A stretch of DNA of 64,000 bases from Neckera pumila (GCA_963969595.1 OZ018417.1:21826501-21890500), one strand, 5' to 3'; shown: positions 1 through 11,083, counted from the first letter of the stretch. Notes: generated by a model from the sequence alone, not told the origin. A program made the numbers and translations.

Positions 1-721
1 TTCAAAAGGAATCCATCAGCATACAACATGAGAAGGGTTCACAGAAGAAGTCCAAAATGTTCACCTATGGAGTCTTTGGTGAATATGTCCAATGATGAGA
101 AAATAGGATACACTAGGATATGTGTATTGGGAATGGAATTTGGACACAATAGGACATTTATACAATTTCCATAGACACAAAAAGGACATTTATTGGCTTT
201 GTCTTTTGGACAAAGACTATGGCATTGATTCTTGCATTGGCATTGTGGCTATGATTTCTAAATTTGAATTTCCAAATTGTATCTACACTGCATTCGCATT
301 GCACAACACAATTACGGTTTGGGGATGTGGGGTGAATGAGTGTTTGTTGGGTACTAAGCTAATATTGTTGTTTACCTAGGACAAAGCTTCACAGTTGTAT
401 GTTTTGTTTTTCATGCTTACGGATTCAATACAAATACAAGGCCTTCTGGTATAGAATAAAGTTTTTAAATAGGAGGTGATGCAGGATTTTTGACTTGTAG
501 AAACATGAATAATTATAAAGATATTGCCTATGAAAGAAGTCCACAACAATGATGTAAGTATACTTGCAATAGTCATGAACTAATTTATAAACTATAGCGA
601 GCCTTTCTTTTAAAATCTTTTGATGTCATAGATTAGACAACTGCAATGAGCTTCGTGTATTTCCCTCAACAAACAGTTTGTTTGAATGGCAACATTCCAC
701 AAACTTGGCAGTTAAAGGTAT
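1..721. other. Repeat flank without a recognised gene
   Basis: This stretch occurs in all three kinase-bearing copies, and positions 1-474 also match 25500-25995. An 85-codon open frame at 122-379 recurs in the copies at 13065-13322 and 36150-36407 with few changes. It resembles no family I know and probably reflects recent copying rather than coding constraint. Confidence 0.5.
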
Positions 722-774
722 AGACCACGTGGTCTGAAATGTAAACTAGTCTTATATTTTAGACCGTGTGGTCT
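722..774. promoter_or_regulatory. Paired palindromes, one containing a G-box
   Basis: AGACCACGTGGTCT at 722-735 is a perfect 14-bp palindrome around the G-box core CACGTG. A near-copy, AGACCGTGTGGTCT, lies 39 bp on at 761-774. The pair is kept in the other two kinase-repeat copies. It lies about 750 bp upstream of the kinase start, so a role as a bZIP/bHLH-type binding site is possible but unproven. Confidence 0.45.
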
Positions 775-1014
775 CAAATCTATATCCGTCCTAGAAAATA
801 GATGGAAAAAGGGCGGAAGAATATTGCCATTTTAACAAAATATTTGTTCTTCCGAGTGAAATGCTCTCGGTTTGTCTCCTTGACAAAACTATTCTTCTTT
901 AGTATCCTTGAAACTAGATCCTTTGATCAGTTGAAGTACAATAGACAATTTTAGAACAAATGTTGGAACAAACTTATCATCAATGTAATAGATGTTTAGG
1001 CACTTGCAAAATAA

Positions 1015-1447
1015 AGAAAAAGTTAGATTAAAGCTAACTCAAAGTTAAAAAATTGCATTAGAAAATAAAAGCTATACGTAACAAAGAAAATAAAACATAT
1101 ATTAAAGCAAAAGCAAAAGTGAAGCTAGATCAATATAGAAGCTATCTAGACAAAATGTAGATAAATAACTATTCAAGCAAAAAAATTAAAAAGAAACCAA
1201 GGTTAAACAAACTAAACAAAGACAAGGTTAGAGCTAGATCAAAGTAATAGCTATATAAGCTAAAAGTAGATTAAAGTAAAAGCCATGTGAAAAGCGGGGT
1301 GACAAATAAAAGCTAGGAAAAATTTGTAAAAAGCAAAGGAAAATTTAGTTACAAATAAAAGCTAGGTGAAAAATAGATTAAAGTAAAAGCTAGGTAAAAA
1401 CTAGATCAATGTAAAAGATAGGTGTAAGCTAGGTCAAAGTAAAAGAT
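1015..1447. repeat. Degenerate AAAAGCTAGGT-type tandem repeat upstream of kinase
   Basis: A purine-rich low-complexity tract is built from variants of AAAAGCTAGGT and TAGATTAAAGT, ending just before the kinase frame. The same tract is at about 11999-12429 and 35085-35515. It could be a decayed minisatellite in the 5' flank or leader of the kinase gene. Confidence 0.55.
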
Positions 1448-1526
1448 ATTGAGTTCTTCAAATAGGAAGGCCTCTCATCTAATATTCTCATATCTTTACT
1501 TAACTTCCGTGACCTTGCTCTGCAAA

Positions 1527-2360
1527 ATGAAGACAATTGGAATGATGGACTTATATACTAAAGGCAAGCAATTGGGGGAAGGCACTTTTGGCATTACATA
1601 TTTGTACACTGAAATTGCAACGGGCCAACATTGTGCATGCAAATGTATTCAAAAGTGCACCCTCATCTCACGAAAGCACTTTCAAATGGTACAACGTGAA
1701 ATTGACATTCTAAAGTTGATCAATCTTAAAGAGCACCCAAATATCGTATCCATCAAAGATGTATTTCATGATGATATTCATGTGTACATATTGATGGAGC
1801 TATGTGAAGGAGGAACACTTGCTGATCATATGATTGAAAATCGTACAACATTTAAGGAGCCACAAGTTGCTCAATTGATCAAAGAAATTGTTTGTGCTAT
1901 AAAAGCATGTCATAGCCTTGGTATTGTTCATAGAGACTTGCAGCTTGAAAACTTGATGTTCCAAACCAAAGACAAAGATGCACCACTCAAAGTGATTGAT
2001 TTTGGATCATCCCGACTTTGTAAGCGTGGTGAAGTATTAACTGATGTCATTGGGACTGTACCATATATCGCTCCTGAAGTTGTGGAAGGCCACCATGGAC
2101 CCAAAGCGGACATTTGGAGCGCCGGGGTGGTACTATATGTGCTCTTAGCAGGGTTCTTTCCTTTTGACAGTAATACGGTTGATGAAATGTACAAAGATAT
2201 CATGAAGCCCGGATATGACTTGTTTGTTAAGGATCCATGGCCGAGCATCTCAAAGGGTGCAAAAGACCTCATTCAAAAAATGCTCACGTACAATGTCAAC
2301 AAGCGTTTGAATGCATCAAAAATTTTGAGGCATCCTTGGATTTTAGAAAATACCAAATAG
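1527..2360 (+). CDS. CDPK-like serine/threonine kinase, catalytic domain only (copy A)
   Basis: A single-exon frame encodes 277 residues from ATG 1527; the frame opens further upstream but only from a TTG. Kinase landmarks in order are: glycine loop GEGTFG (17-22), ATP-binding Lys in ACK (39), helix-C Glu (58), HRD (135-137), DFG (158-160), APE (182-184) and a DIWSAG motif near 195. The layout is closest to plant CDPK/SnRK-type kinases. It stops right after the HPW motif, with no junction or EF-hands, so it is shorter than a CDPK. The catalytic loop reads HRDLQLEN where Ser/Thr kinases have HRDLKPEN, so the catalytic-loop Lys is Gln and activity is doubtful. With no introns and a position inside a multi-copy repeat, it may be a captured or retroposed gene. 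Expression is not shown. Confidence 0.85.
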   Translation: MKTIGMMDLYTKGKQLGEGTFGITYLYTEIATGQHCACKCIQKCTLISRKHFQMVQREIDILKLINLKEHPNIVSIKDVFHDDIHVYILMELCEGGTLADHMIENRTTFKEPQVAQLIKEIVCAIKACHSLGIVHRDLQLENLMFQTKDKDAPLKVIDFGSSRLCKRGEVLTDVIGTVPYIAPEVVEGHHGPKADIWSAGVVLYVLLAGFFPFDSNTVDEMYKDIMKPGYDLFVKDPWPSISKGAKDLIQKMLTYNVNKRLNASKILRHPWILENTK

Positions 2361-2463
2361 CCGCTAGAAGAAAGAAGTTGGAATTGTACTCAAGTAGATA
2401 AAAGTGTAGCTTACAAATTTTTGTGTACATAGTTTGTAGAAATGCATTCATTTCTTTGCATTG

Positions 2464-2469
2464 GAATAA
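2464..2469 (+). terminator. Possible polyadenylation signal of kinase A
   Basis: AATAAA lies about 100 bp past the kinase stop codon, a normal distance for a plant near-upstream element. It is conserved in the other kinase copies. Confidence 0.35.
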
Positions 2470-3591
2470 AAACTTCTTACTTGATTCAACATTATTTGAG
2501 GTATTTGGCATTTGGCGTCATGCAATGTTGGAAATTTGAACCTCATTATTTACCGGATCTTGTATGTATTTGCAAACTAGTACAACATGCAAGCTAGGTA
2601 GTAGAATTTGGATACTACCGTGAGTCCATTTTTATGCATACAACCCAAACTAAGTTAATCCCCTAAGGATGCTACAAACTAGAGTGGTCCAATGGATGAA
2701 TTCATTGTTAACTATAGATGCACCTATTGGTCCAATAATTGGAAAATTTTGGTGACTACCTTGTCTATGGGGAGTTGTGTCCTTACAAGGTTAAGTAAGT
2801 GATAATGTATGATCATGAGGAAGATCCTAGTATTAATTGATTTGATCCACTGTTACTCTTTGGCACAAATTCATCAACTTGTAACTTATTTATTCAAAAG
2901 AACATTGATTGAGTTAAGCAGAGTTTGTATGATTTGTAAAGTTTGCCTTATATTAGAGTTAATTGTAAAGTGTCAATGTAATGAAGGACCAAGAGCCAAA
3001 GATTGAGAAAAACATAGGACAAAACTCCTTGAAGCATCCCAACTTGGTCTGATGGAGTTTGGTGTTGTGTTTCTATTACAATATATACGTCGTAAAACCT
3101 TCTTTTGATTATCTTTCTACAAATTGGGGTTCACTTTACAATTAGCTTTATTGTATGTGGGAAATGATATGAAAATTTTCCCTCTCATTTATTTTTGTGA
3201 AACACCACTTCATCCATTTAATTTGCATATCAAAAAATCTCAATAGGTCTAACAAGAATAAGCCTTTTATCAACATTCTTGTTAGACTTGTTGAGGTTTC
3301 ATAATGCTCTAGAAGGTATATATAAATTTCCTTTGGTCACCATGGCATTTTTATCTTCTCAAAATCCAACAAATCCATTTGTTTAGATCTTGATTCACGT
3401 GTTGCCTTAAGAGCATCCCTCCATTCATCTTAGCTCCTTTCTTTGTTTTGGTTTAAAAACCCTTCCTCCTTCAACCAAACTTTGGCCTCTTGTTGGTTGT
3501 TCATGTATTTGTGATATTCATCAAATTAGTTGCTAAGAGAAATTTTTTACCATAGAAGTTGCCTTCTTTATACGCAAGGAGTAACCAACCT
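2470..3591. other. Non-coding part of the kinase repeat
   Basis: No gene seen. The 65-codon frame at 2809-3006 is kept in all copies but resembles nothing known. The stretch holds the short hairpin at 3239-3295. Confidence 0.5.
3239..3295. repeat. Short hairpin with ~21-bp stem
   Basis: Two 21-nt half-sites, sharing GTCTAACAAGAAT and its complement, pair with about 18 of 21 matches around a 15-nt loop. The hairpin recurs at 10149-10205 and 33235-33291. It could be a small fold-back element or a minor small-RNA source. Confidence 0.5.
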
Positions 3592-4114
3592 CGGGGGGTG
3601 CAACAAGTGATAGAAGTAGCATACTACGTGCAAACAAATGATAGGGTGCCAGAAAAACATTGGAGCTAAAAATTATAAATTGGTTGATTATACTATAGCG
3701 TATGTAAAATGTCATTGGGTGTCTTGTAAATACTATAGGGTGTGGAATAATGGGATGCATTAGGAAAAAATTTAGACTTAAAATACCCCTTTTTTTATTA
3801 GTTTAGTGGGCCAAAAGTCTTAATTATGGGTTTAGAGCTGGCATTCCATTCCACTTTTATACTACATTGTCTTTTTATTTTAGATTCATTAAGCTATGAT
3901 GATCTATCATATTTTACCTACCACTCGTAGTGTCAGAGTTAAATGAGGGTATCATCCTACCATGTGCAGGTTGTGGTCATAACCCCATATGAGGAATAAG
4001 TTGTGAACACATAAGCCATGGGAGTGCACTTAGAAATGCATTTCTCCAAAAGCAATATCACCAAAAATTCAAAATGGAATGGTTTACTAAGCTTACGATC
4101 CGAATAGCCTAATG
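3592..4114 (+). mobile_element. Dispersed repeat X, copy in arm A
   Basis: About 520 bp, recurring at 9330-9852 (mirror arm), 32329-32852 and, truncated, 23510-23697. The independent copies all begin at CTCGGGG or CTCAGGG, while the flanking DNA differs. Copies A and C both end at CCTAATGT. In copy C, X has the opposite orientation relative to the kinase unit and is absent from the position it holds in A, so it behaves as a mobile unit. I see no terminal inverted repeats and no coding capacity. A SINE or a Helitron-type element (5' TC, 3' CTAA) are guesses. Confidence 0.6.
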
Positions 4115-4953
4115 TCTTTTCTCTTCCCTAGTCTTACTTGGTTTGGTCATGTACGTCTTGTTTTTCTTCTGGGCAGGCCACCTGTAGAGCCTGGTTGAAC
4201 TGATCCCCCAATTGCTCCCAAAGAAAAATGTTGACTTTTAAAATGTGCAATGCACGATAAAATTTGCAAATTTTGAATTTTTATTTGCAATCAAAAGCTC
4301 CAAAATTAGCAAGGAGGGTTGTATAAAATAAATAAATCAAATACAAAGTAGGAGGCTTTTTTTTACAAGCACCCATTAGAGAAAATGTGAGGCCACTAGA
4401 GGATTGCTCCAGGAGAGGGAAAGAGGGTTTGAAGATGATTTTAATTTGCACCTTTGAACATGTCAGGGATGTTTTTCCCCTATTTCCACATAGCAATGTA
4501 ATTGGAGAATTATAATATTACTTTTTATTTTGAGTTGTTTTATGTGATTTATTGTGATAACTTGTCTAAAACTGAAGCAATGTTTGAGAAAGTTTAAATT
4601 GTTTACTGTTGACACTTCTTTAAATATACGTGATCTCTGTTGCCAAAATACTTGTTAATGGGGTCATTATTCTGGAATATATGCTGAGGGTTCAACATGG
4701 TCATTATTGTAGGGTAAAGATTCTGAGGATGTGCAAAGTGGTCTTGTAAGTCGTGACCCTGATTCTCAGATCTAACGACTTCCAAGGTTCTGGTAGTATT
4801 GATGGTCAAACCAATCAATATTAAATATTTAATCCACTCCGCATATCCTGCAATGATGGCCCGAATCTTTTGGCTTAGTATAAATAACTTCATTTAAAAT
4901 TGATGAACATATATATTCAAACAATGTTTTGGAGTAAATAATTCCCATCTATT
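4115..4953. other. Non-coding stretch between X and gag
   Basis: A 96-codon frame on the minus strand (4603-4893; mirror at 8551-8841) is intact in both arms but matches no family I recognise. Because the arms are almost identical, its preservation says nothing about selection. No LTR or primer-binding site could be recognised before the gag region. Confidence 0.4.
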
Positions 4954-5901
4954 GTGTACACTTCATTTACTGTCCAAAACATTTGGGAGAAAAATCCATC
5001 TGCATTCAAAGATCACAATGGAGGAGGGCGTAATATGTGGGAGTTGAGGGATAAAGAATCGAAGGTGGCGGATCCAGAAAAGTTTTTGGGAAAAAAAGGG
5101 AATCAAGTGTACCGTTGGTTTGCACAGCTCCACTTGGTGTTCCGTGCAAAGCCCCAAACGGATAGCTATAATGCAGACAAAGTAGCCTATGTGCTTTCAT
5201 ACATGACCGGGGCTGCACAAAATTGGGCCATGCCTCTCTTGCAAGCGCTCAATGAGGAACGCGAGCACAAATTACTGGAAGATTATAATGCCTTTAGGGA
5301 GTCGATTATTGGAGTATATGGCGATCTTGATCGGCAGGGTAATGCTGAAGATCGCCTCGGAAGACTCCAGCAAATTGGCTCGTTGTCGGTATATATTTCT
5401 ACATTCAATGAATATGCGTCCCAAATTGATTGGAATGAATCCAGTCTGGTGGCACGGTTCCCCGGTGGACTGAAGAATGATGTTTTGGATTCCATGTCCA
5501 CTGCCAAAACATAACCACGTCGGTTGCAAGATTGGATGGCAATGGCCTCCCGCATAGATGAGCGGCTTTGGAGCCGGCGTCAAGCTCGCCAATTGCCAGT
5601 GGATTCCTCTACTATCAAAGCTCCAATCCACCATTCCCGAGATTCAACTGGGAGATTTCATGCAAGTCCTGGAGCCTCGGGTCTTGTCCCTATGGAACTA
5701 GGAGCAGTTCCTAGAATCCCAGCATTGGCCAGGATTGCAGTAGATTGGCTTGAATACCAGCGCCAGGGCAAGTGTTGGGGATGTACGGAATTTGGGCATG
5801 TCCGTTCGAAATGTCCTACAAATCCATCTCGGCCTCTCTTGGTGGCGGCAACGGGAGAAATGGAAAATATAATCTTAAGAAAAGGCATGACCCGGGACTG
5901 A
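4954..5901 (+). pseudogene. Ty3/gypsy gag fragment with zinc knuckle (arm A)
   Basis: One frame runs through 4954-5514 and 5524-5901, broken by a single TAA at 5512-5514. The first part has the alpha-helical gag core pattern (around DPEKFLGKKG and YVLSYMTGAAQNW). The second part ends with a CX2CX4HX4C zinc knuckle (CWGCTEFGHVRSKC). Gag builds the cytoplasmic virus-like particle of LTR retrotransposons. There is no convincing ATG at the 5' end, so the fragment is probably 5'-truncated. The protease follows in a different frame, as usual in this group. Both arms share the same stop codon, so that lesion predates the inverted duplication. Confidence 0.8.
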
Positions 5902-6170
5902 ATGATGTGATTCAGTATCCGGATTTGGTGCAGCGTGGAGCTGCTACAATGTCCAAAGGGAATTTGATCAAAGGGGATACCATTACCAAATTCCCGGGAT
6001 CTCATGAGTGTGTTTCAACTCCCCTTTATTTGCACGCCACGGTTGATCCTGAGGTGCACCTCACACTAGATGCTAAGATAAATTCTTTTGCGGCCCTTGC
6101 TTTAGTAGACTCAGGGGCAACCGGGGTGTTCATGCACCCCAGCTTTGCTAAACAATGTAACGCCGTTATA
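5772..6170 (+). pseudogene. Retroviral-type aspartic protease fragment (arm A)
   Basis: This frame overlaps the end of gag and contains the protease motif LVDSGATGVF, whose DSG triad is the active site of retropepsins. It is cut at 6170 where the inverted-repeat arm ends. The product would mature the Gag-Pol polyprotein. It is non-functional as it stands because pol does not follow on this strand. Confidence 0.75.
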
Positions 6171-6195
6171 AGTATAACGCCGTTATACTTATAAC
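6165..6195. repeat. 31-bp palindrome at the left arm/spacer junction
   Basis: The 31 bases are self-complementary except for the central base (6180). The 13-mer TAACGCCGTTATA occurs twice, at 6158-6170 and 6175-6187. The feature spans the exact end of the left arm and looks like a scar of the event that joined the two arms. Confidence 0.8.
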
Positions 6196-6660
6196 GTCTA
6201 AGTATATTACCATAGAAATATTGAGGAGATCACCAAAAATTTGCTACATGTGAGACTGAAATTGAGCTGGAGCGCTTGTTAATCCAAAGGGCATTACCAA
6301 GTATTCAAAGAGGCCATACCGTATTTTGAACGCTATTTTGAATTCGTGACCCAACGCCATGCGTATTTAATGATAAGCTTGGCATTCATCCAGTTTGGTG
6401 AATATGGTAGCTCCAACCAATCTATCTGTAAGCTCCGGGATCAAGGGTAAAGGGTAATGATTCTTCACCGTAACCTTATTGAGATTATGGTAATCCACAC
6501 ATACCTAGATGGACCCATCTTTTTTCCAAGCAAAAACAATTGGTGTCAACACTGGGGACTTGGATCTTTGAATCCATCCCTTTCCTAAATTCTCCTCCAA
6601 ATATTTACAAAGTTCCTCCAACCCATTGGAGACATTGGCCTTAAGCCGGTTCTTTGTCCT
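6184..6660 (-). pseudogene. Ty3/gypsy reverse transcriptase fragment (palindrome spacer)
   Basis: Read on the minus strand, the translation shows the RT core in order: [61 protein letters not shown] and finally VIYLD. It breaks off where YLDD should be completed. At least three in-frame stops are present. It continues the minus-strand gag-protease of the right arm, so spacer plus right arm represent one ancestral insertion, and the left arm is the added inverted copy. Confidence 0.8.
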
Positions 6661-7273
6661 TCTTTAAATTTGATCCCCATATGCGATCTGCTGTGGTTTG
6701 GTAGTTGGTTCAAGGCTTCCTTGCTAAAAACCCCCCGTAAATCATTTTATTCCACAGGGACTGAAGTATCCATGGGACCTGGTTTCCCACCCCTATTAGT
6801 ACATTCCGAGACCTCAATGCATGTATCTCCGCCTCTCTCGCAGATAACCGGATTGTCGCAGCCGACACAAAAGCGTGCCTAGGCACCGTTAGTTTTGGAG
6901 GAAACTGAGCTAGTACTCTCCATCTCGTGATGGTGGGCTTGGTTACAAATGCCAGCCAGCTTGGATGTCATTCGCATGGTGGGTCCGCCTCCATTCGGGA
7001 TGGCAATTCTTGGCTTGCTGCACCTTTGATGGCACTTCCGGTACATTAGAGCGTACCAGTGTCTTGCACAACAGATAGTTTGGGAATCACAAGGAATTTC
7101 CGAGGTGGACAGCCCAGACCCTCCGCCGGTTCCCTTTGGTCCTCCTCGGAGTCATCGCCGGTGAGGGTGATCTGCTCCCCGCTAACTGGTCCCACAACGG
7201 AGTCACCCGTTGCCTGTTCATTTTCTCAATGGAAATATCAATCGTCTTTTTCATGCAATTCGGCATAAAATTG
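6661..7273 (-). other. Protease-RT linker region of the retroelement (spacer)
   Basis: This stretch lies between the minus-strand protease and the RT core and should correspond to the protease C-terminus and linker. I can find no intact frame or firm motif. Short plus-strand frames here are not convincing. Confidence 0.45.
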
Positions 7274-7672
7274 TATAACGGCGTTACATTGTTTAGCGAA
7301 GCTGGGGTGCATGAACACCCCGGTTGCCCCTGAGTCTACTAAAGCAAGGGCCGCAAAAGAATTTATCTTAGCATCTAGTGTGAGGTGCACCTCAGGATCA
7401 ACCGTGGCGCGCAAATAAAGGGGAGTTGAAACACACTCATGAGATCCCGGGAATTTGGTAATGGTATCCCCTTTGATCAAATTCCCTTTGGACATTGTAG
7501 CAGCTCCACGCTGCACCAAATCCAGATACTGAATCACATCATTCAGTCCCGGGTCATGCCTTTTCTTAAGATTATATTTTCCATTTCTCCCGTTGCCGCC
7601 ACCAAGAGAGGCCGAGATGGATTTGTAGGACATTTCGAACGGACATGCCCAAATTCCGTACATCCCCAACAC
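7274..7672 (-). pseudogene. Aspartic protease fragment (arm B)
   Basis: Same frame and DSGA active-site motif as the arm A copy, with Pro-to-Leu and His-to-Arg differences. Unlike arm A, this copy runs on into the spacer, reaching a stop at 7238 and then the RT region, so it represents the original insertion. Confidence 0.75.
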
Positions 7673-8490
7673 TTGCCCTGGCGCTGGTATTCAAGCCAAT
7701 CTACTGCAATCCTGGCCAATGCTGGGATTCTAGGAACTGCTCCTAGTTCCATAGGGACAAGACCCGAGGCTCCAGGACTTGCATGAAATCTCCCAGTTGA
7801 ATCTCGGGAATGGTGGATTGGAGCTTTGATAGTAGAGGAATCCACTGGCAATTGGCGAGCTTGACGCCGGCTCCAAAGCCGCTCATCTATGCGGGAGGCC
7901 ATTGCCATCCAATCTTGCAACCGACGTGGTTATGTTTTGGCAGTGGACATGGAATCCAAAACATCATTCTTCAGTCCACCGGGGAACCGTGCCACCAGAC
8001 TGGATTCATTCCAATCAATTTGGGACGCATATTCATTGAATGTAGAAATATATACCGACAACGAGCCAATTTGCTGGAGTCTTCCGAGGCGATCTTCAGC
8101 ATTACCCTGCCGATCAAGATCGCCATATACTCCAATAATCGACTCCCTAAAGGCATTATAATCTTCCAGTAATTTGTGCTCGCGTTCCTCATTGAGCGCT
8201 TGCAAGAGAGGCATGGCCCAATTTTGTGCAGCCCCGGTCATGTATGAAAGCACATAGGCTACTTTGTCTGCATTATAGCTATCCGTTTGGGGCTTTGCAC
8301 GGAACACCAAGTGGAGCTGTGCAAACCAACGGTACACTTGATTCCCTTTTTTTCCCAAAAACTTTTCTGGATCCGCCACCTTCGATTCTTTATCCCTCAA
8401 CTCCCACATATTACGCCCTCCTCCATTGTGATCTTTGAATGCAGATGGATTTTTCTCCCAAATGTTTTGGACAGTAAATGAAGTGTACAC
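7543..8490 (-). pseudogene. Ty3/gypsy gag fragment with zinc knuckle (arm B)
   Basis: Mirror of the arm A gag, with the same internal stop and the same CX2CX4HX4C knuckle. It is followed on the same strand by protease and RT, the normal gag-PR-RT order. The 5' end is truncated and no LTR is visible next to it. Confidence 0.8.
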
Positions 8491-9329
8491 AATAGATGGG
8501 AATTATTTACTCCAAAACATTGTTTGAATATATATGTTCATCAATTTTAAATGAAGTTATTTATACTAAGCCAAAAGATTCGGGCCATCATTGCAGGATA
8601 TGCGGAGTGGATTAAATATTTAATATTGATTGGTTTGACCATCAATACTACCAGAACCTTGGAAGTCGTTAGATCTGAGAATCAGGGTCACGACTTACAA
8701 GACCACTTTGCACATCCTCAGAATCTTTACCCTACAATAATGACCATGTTGAACCCTCAGCATATATTCCAGAATAATGACCCCATTAACAAGTATTTTG
8801 GCAACAGAGATCACGTATATTTAAAGAAGTGTCAACAGTAAACAATTTAAACTTTCTCAAACATTGCTTCAGTTTTAGACAAGTTATCACAATAAATCAC
8901 ATAAAACAACTCAAAATAAAAAGTAATATTATAATTCTCCAATTACATTGCTATGTGGAAATAGGGGAAAAACATCCCTGACATGTTCAAAGGTGCAAAT
9001 TAAAATCATCTTCAAACCCTCTTTCCCTCTCCTGGAGCAATCCTCTAGTGGCCTCACATTTTCTCTAATGGGTGCTTGTAAAAAAAAGCCTCCTACTTTG
9101 TATTTGATTTATTTATTTTATACAACCCTCCTTGCTAATTTTGGAGCTTTTGATTGCAAATAAAAATTCAAAATTTGCAAATTTTATCGTGCATTGCACA
9201 TTTTAAAAGTCAACATTTTTCTTTGGGAGCAATTGGGGGATCAGTTCAACCAGGCTCTACAGGTGGCCTGCCCAGAAGAAAAACAAGACGTACATGACCA
9301 AACCAAGTAAGACTAGGGAAGAGAAAAGA

Positions 9330-9852
9330 CATTAGGCTATTCGGATCGTAAGCTTAGTAAACCATTCCATTTTGAATTTTTGGTGATATTGCTTTTGGAG
9401 AAATGCATTTCTAAGTGCACTCCCATGGCTTATGTGTTCACAACTTATTCCTCATATGGGGTTATGACCACAACCTGCACATGGTAGGATGATACCCTCA
9501 TTTAACTCTGACACTACGAGTGGTAGGTAAAATATGATAGATCATCATAGCTTAATGAATCTAAAATAAAAAGACAATGTAGTATAAAAGTGGAATGGAA
9601 TGCCAGCTCTAAACCCATAATTAAGACTTTTGGCCCACTAAACTAATAAAAAAGGGGGTATTTTAAGTCTAAATTTTTTCCTAATGCATCCCATTATTCC
9701 ACACCCTATAGTATTTACAAGACACCCAATGACATTTTACATACGCTATAGTATAATCAACCAATTTATAATTTTTAGCTCCAATGTTTTTCTGGCACCC
9801 TATCATTTGTTTGCACGTAGTATGCTACTTCTATCACTTGTTGCACCCCCCG
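9330..9852 (-). mobile_element. Dispersed repeat X, copy in arm B
   Basis: Mirror image of the copy at 3592-4114. It is not an independent insertion because it was duplicated with the arm. Confidence 0.6.
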
Positions 9853-10148
9853 AGGTTGGTTACTCCTTGCGTATAAAGAAGGCAACTTCTATGGTAAAAA
9901 ATTTCTCTTAGCAACTAATTTGATGAATATCACAAATACATGAACAACCAACAAGAGGCCAAAGTTTGGTTGAAGGAGGAAGGGTTTTTAAACCAAAACA
10001 AAGAAAGGAGCTAAGATGAATGGAGGGATGCTCTTAAGGCAACACGTGAATCAAGATCTAAACAAATGGATTTGTTGGATTTTGAGAAGATAAAAATGCC
10101 ATGGTGACCAAAGGAAATTTATATATACCTTCTAGAGCATTATGAAAC

Positions 10149-10205
10149 CTCAACAAGTCTAACAAGAATGTTGATAAAAGGCTTATTCTTGTTAGACCTA
10201 TTGAG
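10149..10205. repeat. Short hairpin (arm B copy)
   Basis: Mirror of the hairpin at 3239-3295, stem intact. Confidence 0.5.
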
Positions 10206-11083
10206 ATTTTTTGATATGCAAAATAAATGGATGAAGTGGTGTTTCACAAAAATAAATGAGAGGGAAAATTTTCATATCATTTCCCACATACAATAAAGCT
10301 AATTGTAAAGTGAACCCCAATTTGTAGAAAGATAATCAAAAGAAGGTTTTACGACGTATATATTGTAATAGAAACACAACACCAAACTCCATCAGACCAA
10401 GTTGGGATGCTTCAAGGAGTTTTGTCCTATGTTTTTCTCAATCTTTGGCTCTTGGTCCTTCATTACATTGACACTTTACAATTAACTCTAATATAAGGCA
10501 AACTTTACAAATCATACAAACTCTGCTTAACTCAATCAATGTTCTTTTGAATAAATAAGTTACAAGTTGATGAATTTGTGCCAAAGAGTAACAGTGGATC
10601 AAATCAATTAATACTAGGATCTTCCTCATGATCATACATTATCACTTACTTAACCTTGTAAGGACACAACTCCCCATAGACAAGGTAGTCACCAAAATTT
10701 TCCAATTATTGGACCAATAGGTGCATCTATAGTTAACAATGAATTCATCCATTGGACCACTCTAGTTTGTAGCATCCTTAGGGGATTAACTTAGTTTGGG
10801 TTGTATGCATAAAAATGGACTCACGGTAGTATCCAAATTCTACTACCTAGCTTGCATGTTGTACTAGTTTGCAAATACATACAAGATCCGGTAAATAATG
10901 AGGTTCAAATTTCCAACATTGCATGACGCCAAATGCCAAATACCTCAAATAATGTTGAATCAAGTAAGAAGTTTTTATTCCAATGCAAAGAAATGAATGC
11001 ATTTCTACAAACTATGTACACAAAAATTTGTAAGCTACACTTTTATCTACTTGAGTACAATTCCAACTTCTTTCTTCTAGCGG

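Larger units (their letters stand above)
1..6170 (+). repeat. Left arm of giant inverted repeat (copy A)
   Basis: Position i mirrors position 13444-i on the opposite strand throughout, shown by constant offsets for the kinase, gag, X element and all flanking open frames, with no net indel. The arm ends at 6170/7274, where the sequences diverge. Its left end runs off the window. It contains a kinase gene, mobile repeat X and a gag-protease fragment. I found six base differences from the right arm but did not align every base. Confidence 0.95.

Noticed and set aside
1928..2272. 114-codon frame opposite the kinase gene (also at 11172-11516 and 34258-34602)
   Set aside because: It is the exact antisense shadow of the conserved kinase core and carries no motif of its own.
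4603..4893. 96-codon minus-strand frame, intact in both arms
   Set aside because: The arms are nearly identical through recent duplication, so preservation is not evidence of coding; no motif recognised.
5272..5634. Frames of 90-120 codons antisense to gag (also 7810-8172)
   Set aside because: Shadows of the gag frame.
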